A stretch of DNA of 64,000 bases from Brevundimonas sp. (lineage in GTDB: Bacteria; Pseudomonadota; Alphaproteobacteria; Caulobacterales; Caulobacteraceae), in contig JACVCC010000004.1 of NCBI GenBank assembly GCA_016742215.1, forward strand, positions 1 through 64,000, written 5' to 3'. The notes below the pieces were generated by a model. It searched no databases and had not been told where the DNA came from. It was given only the letters and a program-made list of their open reading frames with translations. Below are positions 33,389-41,218 of this stretch, one piece after another. The position numbers were made by a program, and so were the translations under genes. How positions within the stretch are numbered: the first letter of the stretch is position 1; every line of letters starts with the position of its first letter.

Positions 33389-35728
33389 TCAGAACGTCGC
33401 CCGCCAGCTTCCCATTAGCGCATAGGCCGGCGGGGCGGAACGGACGTGGCGGTCATCGCGCGTGACGATGGCGCGCAGGGCCAGCTGGGAGCCGTCCGGC
33501 AGCGCGTGAAGGCTGCCGAGCGACATGTCGATCTGCCGTCCCGTCGGCGATGCCGAGAACCGGCGCTCCGAGAAAGTCAGGGCGTCGAAATATTCGAGCG
33601 GCGCATCGGCCAGCATGGCGCTAAACTCACCGCTCTCGACCCGCAGGGGCTGGGAGACCGACCAGGTCAGCGACTGGCAGCCGAAGCCCAGCTGCTTGCA
33701 GAAGGTGGTCAGACCCAGCTTCCAGCTGGAGCTCATGGCCTGTTCCGACAGGGCGAGGAAGTTGCCCTCCATGTCGGTGCGGGCCCAGCCCATCTCGGCG
33801 TCGAGCCAGAGGCCCGAGCCGAGATCGACCCTGCCCGACACGCCGGCGAAGGTGGTCTGGCTGGGCATCTCCATGCCCGATCCGAACGGAACGTAGGAGC
33901 CCAAGGGGCCCATGCGCTCGTCCAGCCCGCCAGCAGCGAAGGTGACATTGGCGCCCGGTGTCGCCTGCCAGTTCATGGCGAAGCGGGAGTAGCGCGAAAC
34001 GTCGTCCTCGGCCGCCTTGAAGGGCATGGTGCGGTCGCCCACGCCGGCGTCTGCGGTGAAGGTCAGCTGACCCAGCTGGACCGCGCCCATCCACGCCCGG
34101 TCGACCTGGGCGAGGGAGGCGAAGCCGTCGCCGGCGCCCAGTTCAAACGGCGAGCGGGCGCCGTTCCGGCCCTGCCACACGGCGACCAGGCCGTTGCCGG
34201 CGGAGAACTCGACCAGCATGTCCTGCCGCCGGCGCTCGTCCAGCCACGGCGTGATCGAGGCCGAGGCGGCAGCGGGGTCATAGACGCTGTCGTCATGGGT
34301 CACGCTGCTGGTCAGCGACAGCTGGCCGCCGAACGGCGCATCGACGCGCAGGGTCGCCTGCTCGCGCTGCAGCTCGGGCATCCGGGCGCGATCGCCCCGC
34401 GGCGCGACGCCGAAGGACTCGGCCAGATTGACCCGGAACAGGCGATCGTACTCATCGTGCCCGACGGTGTTCAGGCCTTCGGCCACCCGCAGGGCGTCGC
34501 CGAGGGCTGCGCCGGTATAGGCGAAACGCTGGGAGGTCACCGCCACCGAGGCGCCGCTGACCGTGGCGACCGAGGTCGTCCCGACCGGCTGGAAGGCCTG
34601 GGCGATGTCCAGCAGGCCGCGGCCATAGATGACGTCCGTGCCGGTATCGCCCGCATCACGGGCCGTCCTCAGCAGGATGTCGACCGCCTGACGGCCGGTC
34701 AGGTTGGGGAAGGCGTCCAGCAGCAGGGCCAGGGCGCCGGCCACGGCCGGGGCCGAGAAGGACGTACCGCTGATCCGCCAGCAGGAGGTGCTGTCGCAGC
34801 TGGTCAGCACGCCCGCGCCGGCCGCGCTGATGTAGGCCTCGCGCGAGATGCCGGCCCGGTTCGAGAAGTCGGCGATCTGGTTGGCGCTGTCGTGCGCGCC
34901 CACCACGATGATGTTGCCCGCGAAACGGGGATCGGTCGCATAGCGGCCCGGCCATTCAGGATCGACCCCGGACTCATTGCCGGCCGAGATGGTGAAGACG
35001 ATGCCGGCGGCGACGGCGCGGGCAAGCGCAGCCTCGAAGGATGCGCCGAGCGGACCGGAGCCGCCCAGCGACATGTTCACGACAGGAATGCGGTGCAGGA
35101 TTGCGTAGTCGATGGCCCGAACAAGATCCCCGGACTTGAAGCAGACCGTGTCTTCGGGATCCGTGCAGTCGCTGACGTCGGTGCGGATCGAGACGATCGT
35201 CGATTCATAGGCGACGCCGATCGTGCCGGTGCCGTTGAAGTTCGACGCGATGATGCCGGCGACGTTGGTGCCGTGGGCGGGCTGCCCCTCCGGCCCGATC
35301 GTGCCGGACGGATTGTTGCGTCCGACGACGACATCCGTCGACAGGGGGGAGATCCGTCCCTGCAGGTCGGCCTGGGCGAAGTTGATGCCCGAGTCGACGA
35401 CGGCGACACTGATGCCCGATCCGGTCGCGCCCGCGTTCCAGGCCGCGATCGCCCCCATGTTCGCGACCGCATAGTTGCGCGTGTACTCGGTCGACGTCGG
35501 CGACGGCCCCGGAGGTGGGGGCGGCGGCGGAGGCGGCGGCGGCGGAGGTGGCGGCGGAGGAGGAGGCGGAGGAGGAGGCGGCGGCGGGGGAGGCGGCGGA
35601 GGCGGCGGAATGGGCGTCCCGATGCCGCCACCACCCCCCCCGCCACCACCGCCACAGGCGGCCAGCGGCAGGACGGCGGCGACCGTCACGATCGGCAGCA
35701 GCGCCTTCACAATCCGTAGTTTGCGCAT
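33389..35728 (-). CDS. S8 subtilisin-type autotransporter serine protease with polyproline stalk
   Basis: A 779-residue secreted protease. A signal peptide ends in lipobox LAAC (Cys 25), followed by ten glycines, IGTPI and 33 consecutive prolines (residues 41-73). The subtilase domain has Asp 112 in VAVVDSG, His 152 in AHGTNVAG and the nucleophile Ser in SGTSFSAPAVAG near residue 325. From about residue 480 the sequence is beta-rich and ends with an aromatic residue (SWRATF), typical of an autotransporter beta-barrel. The lipobox, Gly run and Pro stalk suggest a surface-tethered enzyme, but anchoring by lipid and by barrel together would be unusual. Its substrate is unknown. Confidence 0.88.
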   Translation of the reverse strand: MRKLRIVKALLPIVTVAAVLPLAACGGGGGGGGGGIGTPIPPPPPPPPPPPPPPPPPPPPPPPPPPPPPPPPPGPSPTSTEYTRNYAVANMGAIAAWNAGATGSGISVAVVDSGINFAQADLQGRISPLSTDVVVGRNNPSGTIGPEGQPAHGTNVAGIIASNFNGTGTIGVAYESTIVSIRTDVSDCTDPEDTVCFKSGDLVRAIDYAILHRIPVVNMSLGGSGPLGASFEAALARAVAAGIVFTISAGNESGVDPEWPGRYATDPRFAGNIIVVGAHDSANQIADFSNRAGISREAYISAAGAGVLTSCDSTSCWRISGTSFSAPAVAGALALLLDAFPNLTGRQAVDILLRTARDAGDTGTDVIYGRGLLDIAQAFQPVGTTSVATVSGASVAVTSQRFAYTGAALGDALRVAEGLNTVGHDEYDRLFRVNLAESFGVAPRGDRARMPELQREQATLRVDAPFGGQLSLTSSVTHDDSVYDPAAASASITPWLDERRRQDMLVEFSAGNGLVAVWQGRNGARSPFELGAGDGFASLAQVDRAWMGAVQLGQLTFTADAGVGDRTMPFKAAEDDVSRYSRFAMNWQATPGANVTFAAGGLDERMGPLGSYVPFGSGMEMPSQTTFAGVSGRVDLGSGLWLDAEMGWARTDMEGNFLALSEQAMSSSWKLGLTTFCKQLGFGCQSLTWSVSQPLRVESGEFSAMLADAPLEYFDALTFSERRFSASPTGRQIDMSLGSLHALPDGSQLALRAIVTRDDRHVRSAPPAYALMGSWRATF
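35510..35608 (-). repeat. 33-codon polyproline repeat
   Basis: Ninety-nine bases encode 33 uninterrupted prolines in the S8 protease (CCN codons on the minus strand, GGN runs on the plus strand). The plus strand has many G-tracts and could form G-quadruplexes. The codons vary (CCG, CCC, CCT, CCA), so it is not a pure trinucleotide tract, but it is prone to slippage and length change. Confidence 0.9.
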
Positions 35729-35795
35729 CTCGAGAACCCCACTCCACCCCTATAGAGGGAATGTATGACACGAGGTTTCCCGTCTGGCAATGCGT

Positions 35796-36392
35796 TCAAT
35801 TACCGATTGGCGACTCGTTCTCGACGAATGGCGGTTCGAGTGTCTCGTTCGCTACGGCTTGACCATTGAGCGCCGCAGCGGGGTTCAGGGCTGCGGTCGC
35901 CTCCAGAAACGTCCCGGGTTTCATGGACGGCTCCTGCGCCGTCTGCAGGCCGGCGACCCGGGCCAGATCGGCGATGAAGGTGATGCAGTTGCGCCGGCGC
36001 AGGTCGTAGGTCGAGCCCTCCGGACTGTTCCACCAGTCCGATCGCGCACGAACGGCATCGAACACCGCGTCCGGCACGGTCAGCCGCAAATAGCCCCTGC
36101 CCTCGCCGACATAGCGCTGGTCCGGCTCCAGCACGACGCCGCCGGCCCGGCCGAACAGAAGGTGGGGACCAGGATTCTTCGCAGTGAAGCCTGCCGCCCA
36201 GTCCACCGCCTCTCCGGTGTCCTCGCGCGTTCCGCTCGCGTGGATGTAGGCGTGGGGAAACAGCAGGTCGCCCCCGCGGAAGCGTGCGCCTGGGTGGGCA
36301 TAGAAGGTCAGGGTCACCTCGGCCCAGGCCTGTCCGGCGACGAGCGCCAGCAGCAGTCCGGGGATCAGAGCGCGAAGGCAGGTACGGATCAT
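35796..36392 (-). CDS. Secreted protein of unknown function, possible cysteine-peptidase-like fold
   Basis: A 198-residue exported protein. ATG 36392 is chosen because GGAG lies ten bases before it and a signal peptide follows (CLRALIPGLLLALVAGQAWA). The mature part has AHPGARFRGGDLLFPHAYI near residue 30 and a conserved-looking RRRNCITFIADLARVAG near 135. A His early and an Asn-Cys later, in a short secreted protein, recall permuted papain-like (NlpC/P60 or DUF4105-like) folds, but this is a weak resemblance. It stands alone, transcribed toward the S8 protease gene, 67 bases upstream of it, so the two may be co-transcribed. Confidence 0.65.
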   Translation of the reverse strand: MIRTCLRALIPGLLLALVAGQAWAEVTLTFYAHPGARFRGGDLLFPHAYIHASGTREDTGEAVDWAAGFTAKNPGPHLLFGRAGGVVLEPDQRYVGEGRGYLRLTVPDAVFDAVRARSDWWNSPEGSTYDLRRRNCITFIADLARVAGLQTAQEPSMKPGTFLEATAALNPAAALNGQAVANETLEPPFVENESPIGN

Positions 36393-36441
36393 GAAGGTCT
36401 CCGGCAGACGCCCACCCTGGGCGCCCGGAGCGGAACGCACA

Positions 36442-36471
36442 AGGGCCGCCGGGGTCTCCTCCGGCGGCCCT
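36442..36471. terminator. Hairpin terminator downstream of the sugar MFS gene
   Basis: An 11-bp perfect stem, 36442-36452 with 36461-36471, around an 8-base loop, placed just past the stop of the minus-strand MFS gene. The minus strand continues TTGTG and the plus strand GTTTCTC, so the U-tract is weak both ways. Confidence 0.55.
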
Positions 36472-36491
36472 GTTTCTCTCAGCCTGTCAGA

Positions 36492-38006
36492 TCAGTGCGA
36501 AGCGGGCGCGGCCACGACGTCCCCACCGCGCGCCGGCGTGCGGGCCGCGGCGATGGCGAAGATCGTCAGGATCACATAGCCGGCCATCGGGATCAGGAAG
36601 GCCAGGTTCAGGCCGGCCTGGTCCGCCACCGCGCCGCCGACCAGCGGCAGGATCGCCCCGCCGATGATGGCCATGCAGAGCAGGCCCGAGGTCGCCGAGG
36701 CCGGAGCGGTCGAACGCTCCAGCGTCAGGGTGAAGATGGCCGGGAACATGATCGAGTTGAACAGGCCCACCGACAGGGCGGCGAAGGCGGCGTTGAACCC
36801 GCCGGTCTGCGACACGATCAGGCACAGGATGGCGGCCACGGCGGTGCAGACCGCAAGCAGAACGCCGGCCGGGATCCGCGTCAGGAAGGCGCTGCCGGCG
36901 AAACGGCCCATCAGGGCGCCGGCCCAATACAGGGCGACCAGACGGCCGGCGTCGTGGATCGGCAGGCCCAGCACGCCTTCGGAATGCAGCAGGTTGGTCA
37001 TCAGGCTGCCGATGGTCACCTCGGCGCCGACATAGAAGAAGATGCCGATGGCGCCGAACACGGCCCAGCGCGACGACAGGGCCTTCAGCGGCGAGCCCGG
37101 CAGGTCGGCAGACGCGCCGGCGCTGGCTGCGGTCAGCTTGCCGCGGACGCTCCAGATGAAGGCGCCCAGCAGACCGAAGAAGATCGCCAGGCCGATGAAG
37201 ATGGTGTCGATATTGCGCAGGGTCGCAGCGCGGGCGGCCGCCGGATCGGCGACCACTTCCACCGCTTCGGCCACGGGGGCCGACGGCTGGGCGGCGATGC
37301 CGCCGATGTAGTTGTGCAGGAAGATCACCCAGCCGACGATCAGGCCGGCGGCCGCGCCGACGACCAGCCAGCCCTTGATGTCGCGACGCAGGGCGCCGAT
37401 CAGGACGCCGGCGACCAGGCCGAAGACCACGCCCAGCAGGATCAGGATCAGCGCGGTGGGCGAGGCCAGGGCGCTGACGCCGCCGACGGCGAAGATGCCG
37501 CCCGACAGCATGACCGTGGCGCCCAGAAGCGGTCCGACGACGGTGCCCAGGGAGTTGAAGGCCTGGGAGAAGACCAGCCGGAAGTGCGAGCCCTTCGGCG
37601 TGCCCAGCGACGCCGCCAGCGGATTGGCCGCGACCTGCAGCAGGGTCACGCCCGCGGCGATGACGAACAGCGCCACCAGCACGCCGGGATAGAAGTCGAA
37701 GATGGTGGCCAGCGGCACGATCAGGGCGCCCAGGACCATGACGGCGAGCGCGCCGACGACCGATTTGGCATAGCCCAGCTTCGACAGCACGGCTGCGGCC
37801 GGCAAGGAGACGATGCCGTAGGCCGTGAACCAGGCGAACTGAGTCAGCAGGGCCTCGGTGAAGTTCAGGTCGAACACGCCCTTCACCGCCGCGATCAGCG
37901 GATCGATCAGCGAGGTCGCGAAGCCCCATGCGAAGAACAGGGTGGTCACATAGGCGAAGGCGAGGCCTGTTCCCGGACGCGCCGCCGGTTGCGTGGTGTC
38001 GGTCAT
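36492..38006 (-). CDS. MFS sugar transporter, FucP/GluP (glucose/galactose) type
   Basis: A 504-residue protein with twelve or more membrane helices. The first helix region LAFAYVTTLFFAWGFATSLID and the later LQVAANPLAASLGTPK and FRLVFSQAFNSLGTVVGP (near residue 150) are signatures of the FucP/GluP family of proton-coupled hexose transporters. A long insertion near residues 240-290 precedes the second half. ATG 38006 is used because GGAAG lies just upstream; the longer reading has no site. Next to the maltodextrin genes it probably brings in the glucose released in the periplasm. It has its own promoter gap of about 130 bases before the TonB-receptor stop. Confidence 0.85.
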   Translation of the reverse strand: MTDTTQPAARPGTGLAFAYVTTLFFAWGFATSLIDPLIAAVKGVFDLNFTEALLTQFAWFTAYGIVSLPAAAVLSKLGYAKSVVGALAVMVLGALIVPLATIFDFYPGVLVALFVIAAGVTLLQVAANPLAASLGTPKGSHFRLVFSQAFNSLGTVVGPLLGATVMLSGGIFAVGGVSALASPTALILILLGVVFGLVAGVLIGALRRDIKGWLVVGAAAGLIVGWVIFLHNYIGGIAAQPSAPVAEAVEVVADPAAARAATLRNIDTIFIGLAIFFGLLGAFIWSVRGKLTAASAGASADLPGSPLKALSSRWAVFGAIGIFFYVGAEVTIGSLMTNLLHSEGVLGLPIHDAGRLVALYWAGALMGRFAGSAFLTRIPAGVLLAVCTAVAAILCLIVSQTGGFNAAFAALSVGLFNSIMFPAIFTLTLERSTAPASATSGLLCMAIIGGAILPLVGGAVADQAGLNLAFLIPMAGYVILTIFAIAAARTPARGGDVVAAPASH

Positions 38007-38144
38007 TTCACTTCCCATGGGCCGGTCGCATCCCTCATGCGCGGCCTTGTTGTCGCCTTGGTTCCATCCGGACGCCCCTGCGTCCAGCGGTTTGAGGAAA
38101 ATCGTAACCAAAAGTGGCCGGCCGATCCGGGCTCTGAAATGGAA

Positions 38145-38174
38145 CGAGCCGCCCCGATTGCCCGGAGCGGCTCG
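38145..38174 (-). terminator. Hairpin terminator of the TonB receptor gene
   Basis: CGAGCCGC at 38145-38152 pairs with GCGGCTCG at 38167-38174, 25 bases past the receptor stop. On the minus strand it is followed by TTCCATTT, a weak U-rich tail. Confidence 0.55.
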
Positions 38175-38199
38175 ACCATGACCACTACCGGTCGGGGTA

Positions 38200-40932
38200 T
38201 CAGTAGCGGTAGTTCACGCCGAACAGGAACGTCCGGCCGTAGGACTGGTGATCGATCACGCGACGCTCGTCACCGCCTTCATAGGTATAGAAGGGCTCGT
38301 CCGTGGCGTTGTTGACCTGGGCCAGGAAGGACAGACCTTCCAGCGGCCCCGACTCGAACTGGTAGCCGATCTGGGCGTCGACGATGCTCTCGGCGCCGAC
38401 CTGACGCAGCGTGCGACCGTTGCCGAAGCCCGCGACCTCACCCAGGAACTCCGAACGGTAGCGGTTCGAGACACGGGCCTGCAGGCCGTTGCGCTCGTAG
38501 TACAGGGTCACGTTGGCGACCGTTTCCGACAGGCCGGGGATCGGCGTGGCCGGGTTGGACGGGTCCGGCTGGATGCTGCTCTCGGTCTGCGAGATCGAGA
38601 ACTGGCCGCCGAAGCCTTCCAGCCACGGGGAGATGAAGTCGAACGGGGTCGAGATCGCGAACTCGGCGCCGTAGATCTCGCCGCCCTCACCGTTCTCCGG
38701 ACGGGTGTAGTTGCCCAGTCGGTAGGTGCCGGTGGCCGGCGGGAAGCCCGAGTAGTCGATCTGGGTCGTGCGGTCGTAAACGAACGTCTCCAGATCCTTG
38801 TAGAAGGCCGCGAACGACACATAGGCCGAGCGACCGAAATACTGCTCGAACGAGATGTCGAAGGTGTTCGCGATCCACGGACGCAGTTCCGGGTTGCCGC
38901 CGCCGCCGGTGAACGGCGGGTTCTGCGGATCGAAGACCGGCGTCGCCGGAGCGTCGAGGGCCGCGTTATAGCTGAAGGTGCGGCTGGCGCGCATCTGATC
39001 CATCCGCGGGCGGGCGAGCGTGCGGGCGGCGGCCAGACGGATGAAGCGCTGATCGGCGATCTCGAAGATCAGGTTCGCGCTGGGCAGGATCTCCCAGTAC
39101 TCGTCACCGCCGCGGATGGCGATCGATTCCGAGATGCCGGTTCCGAGCTGACGCGCGGCGAAGCCATGCGATTCCTGCTCGGTGTGCTGGGCCTGGATGC
39201 CGAAGTTGCCGGTCAGCGGAATGCCGAACAGTTCGGTGTCCAGCTCGAACTTCACGAACGGGGTGAAAACCTTCTCGGTGACCTGCCAGTTGCCGGCGCG
39301 GACGTCTGCGTTCGGGTTGCGTACCAGATTGTAGAAGCCGCTCTGCACCAGGCCGAGGGCGTCGTAGCTGATCATCTCACCAAGGCCGAGATACTCCAGC
39401 GACGTCGGCGCGAGGCGGAACTCGACCGGCACTACGGGCGAGGCGCCGCCGGGGATGGCCAGGTACCACTGGTCGTTGATCAGCTCCTTCTCGCGGCTCG
39501 AGCCGTAGAAGCCGGTCTCGATCGACGAGATCGGACCCCAGTCCACATTGGCGTCCAGCGCCAGCCGGATGCCCGACAGTTCGTCATTGACCGTCGGGCT
39601 GTTCAGATAGCCGTCCTGACCGCCGGGGATCACATCGCCGCCCCAGCCCTGCGGGCTGGTCAGGCGCATCAGGTTGAAGTCGGCATAGTTGAGCGACGGC
39701 GAGAAGCGGGTGATGTCGTCGCTGGTGCGGAAGCCCATGGTGTCGGTCGCACCCGCCGGCCCACGACCGGTGCCGGCCCAGGTCTCGAGGATCTGGTCGG
39801 TCCGCTCGACGCGCGAGTGGTTCAGGTCCGCCGACAGGGTGACGTTGTCGCTGACGTGCAGCTCGGTATTCCAGCCGACGGCCAGCATCGAGCTGTCGCG
39901 GGTGTTGACGTCGTTGCGCACGACGCCCTTCACGCCGGTGTAGGTGCCGGCGACGACCATGCCGTCCTCGACGGTGAAGCCCGGCTGCAGGCTGGCCGAC
40001 GACCAGAACAGGGGCAGCTCGATGCCGCGCATCGTCTGGGTGTTGTCGAAGGTCGAGTAGAAGGCGTCGAACGTCGAGTGAACGCGGTCGCTCGGGCGCA
40101 TTTCCAGAACGGCGACATAGCCGTCGCGCTCGAGTTCGCTCGACATGACATAGGGCTTGGCGCCGCCGATCACGCGCGGACCGCCGCCGGTGACTTCAGG
40201 ATAGCCCCAGGCGTTGAAGCGCTCTGACTGATAGGGCGACTCGATGTGGGCGTAGCCAAGGACGAGGCCGACGGTGTCGTCCATGAACTGGTCGATGTAC
40301 GACACGCTGTAGCGCCAGCCCTGATCGGTGGTGCCCGCGTTCAGGGCGCCCATCTCGTTCAGCTCGTAGCGCAGGTTCGCGGCGATCGCCTGACGACCAT
40401 ACTCCAGCGGACGGATCACGCGCAGGTCAGCGGTGCCGGCGAGGCCCTGGCCGATCAGGCTGGCGTCCGGGGTCTTGTAGACCATGACACTGCCCAGCAG
40501 TTCGGACGGATACTGGTCGAACTCGACGCCGCGGTTGTCGCCCGTGGAAACCTGTTCGCGGCCGTTCAGCAGAGCGGTGGTGAAGTCCGGTCCGAGGCCG
40601 CGGATCGAGATGACCTGGCTGCGACCGTCCAGACGCTGGGTCGTCAGGCCCGGCAGGCGGCCCAGCGATTCAGCGATGGAGACGTCCGGCAGCTTGCCGA
40701 TGTCCTCGGCGGTGACGACCTCGACGATCGAGGTTTCGTTCCGCTTCGAGGCGATCGAGCTTTCGATCGACGAGCGGATGCCGGTGACGACCACCTCGCC
40801 CAGCTCGGTCTCATCGTCCTGCGGGCTCGGAGCCGACTGGGCGGACGCAGTTCCGGCGAGAGCCAGAAGGGCGACGGCGCCGAAGGCGGAGCCGGCAAGA
40901 AGGCGCGCACGCCGGGTGACCTGAAGTCTCAT
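38200..40932 (-). CDS. TonB-dependent maltodextrin receptor (MalA-like)
   Basis: A 910-residue outer-membrane receptor. Signal peptide to about residue 32 (LLALAGTASAQ), a TonB-box-like GEVVVTG near 45, a plug domain with SIRGLGPDFTTALLNGREQ near 105, and a C-terminal 22-strand barrel ending FLFGVNYRY with aromatic last residue. ATG 40932 has GGGAGG eight bases upstream; the longer reading lacks one. Energised by TonB-ExbBD it would carry oligosaccharides into the periplasm. Being divergent from a periplasmic amylase and close to a LacI gene makes maltodextrins the likely ligand, as for the Caulobacter MalA receptor. Confidence 0.88.
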   Translation of the reverse strand: MRLQVTRRARLLAGSAFGAVALLALAGTASAQSAPSPQDDETELGEVVVTGIRSSIESSIASKRNETSIVEVVTAEDIGKLPDVSIAESLGRLPGLTTQRLDGRSQVISIRGLGPDFTTALLNGREQVSTGDNRGVEFDQYPSELLGSVMVYKTPDASLIGQGLAGTADLRVIRPLEYGRQAIAANLRYELNEMGALNAGTTDQGWRYSVSYIDQFMDDTVGLVLGYAHIESPYQSERFNAWGYPEVTGGGPRVIGGAKPYVMSSELERDGYVAVLEMRPSDRVHSTFDAFYSTFDNTQTMRGIELPLFWSSASLQPGFTVEDGMVVAGTYTGVKGVVRNDVNTRDSSMLAVGWNTELHVSDNVTLSADLNHSRVERTDQILETWAGTGRGPAGATDTMGFRTSDDITRFSPSLNYADFNLMRLTSPQGWGGDVIPGGQDGYLNSPTVNDELSGIRLALDANVDWGPISSIETGFYGSSREKELINDQWYLAIPGGASPVVPVEFRLAPTSLEYLGLGEMISYDALGLVQSGFYNLVRNPNADVRAGNWQVTEKVFTPFVKFELDTELFGIPLTGNFGIQAQHTEQESHGFAARQLGTGISESIAIRGGDEYWEILPSANLIFEIADQRFIRLAAARTLARPRMDQMRASRTFSYNAALDAPATPVFDPQNPPFTGGGGNPELRPWIANTFDISFEQYFGRSAYVSFAAFYKDLETFVYDRTTQIDYSGFPPATGTYRLGNYTRPENGEGGEIYGAEFAISTPFDFISPWLEGFGGQFSISQTESSIQPDPSNPATPIPGLSETVANVTLYYERNGLQARVSNRYRSEFLGEVAGFGNGRTLRQVGAESIVDAQIGYQFESGPLEGLSFLAQVNNATDEPFYTYEGGDERRVIDHQSYGRTFLFGVNYRY

Positions 40933-40982
40933 CTCTAATCCTCCCTGTCCGGCGTCTTCTGACGAAACGTCCGGCATCTGAT

Positions 40983-41016
40983 CGCAAAGTTATGCAAACT
41001 TCTGACAACCTTGCAA
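40983..41016 (-). promoter_or_regulatory. Candidate operator upstream of the TonB receptor
   Basis: Repeated GCAAA/TTGCAA half-sites at 40984-40988, 40993-40998 and 41011-41016, 50-85 bases before the receptor ATG. They resemble the sites before the amylase and lacI/GH97 genes, so binding by the LacI-family protein encoded at 44643 is a reasonable inference. Confidence 0.45.
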
Positions 41017-41050
41017 GATGGATGGCGAAAAACCGTGCCGAACCTTGGCT

Positions 41051-41076
41051 GCAATGTGGCGCAGCTCACACATTGC
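41051..41076. promoter_or_regulatory. Inverted repeat in the receptor/amylase divergent promoter
   Basis: GCAATGTG at 41051-41058 and CACATTGC at 41069-41076 are a perfect 8-bp inverted repeat with ten bases between, centrally placed in the 286-base divergent gap. The arm and spacing suit a dimeric DNA-binding regulator, which may differ from the LacI protein. Confidence 0.5.
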
Positions 41077-41158
41077 CACCTGTCATAGGCTAGCCAATCC
41101 CGATGGCGCGGGGATTTCCGCTTGAAAACATGACAAGATTGACAGGTGTCGGCGACGC

Positions 41159-41172
41159 TGCAAAATATTGCA
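41159..41172 (+). promoter_or_regulatory. Candidate LacI-family operator before the amylase gene
   Basis: TGCAAAATATTGCA has perfect 5-base inverted ends (TGCAA/TTGCA) and lies 47 bases before the amylase ATG, a good place for a repressor to block transcription. Confidence 0.5.
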
Positions 41173-41218
41173 AACGATCTTTCGGCCACGATGCCGGCGG
41201 ACAGTCTGGAGGGACGCC

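Noticed and set aside
33446..35719. Plus-strand frame of about 757 codons opposite the S8 protease
   Set aside because: It is the mirror of an S8 gene with an intact triad; its Gly/Arg-rich run is only the reverse of the proline codons.
35790..38315. Plus-strand 841-codon frame opposite the MFS transporter
   Set aside because: Antisense to a clear membrane transporter; extremely Gln/Asp/Gly/Arg-rich, with no recognisable domain.
38248..40227. Plus-strand 659-codon frame opposite the TonB receptor
   Set aside because: Shadow of a receptor with signal peptide, plug and barrel end.
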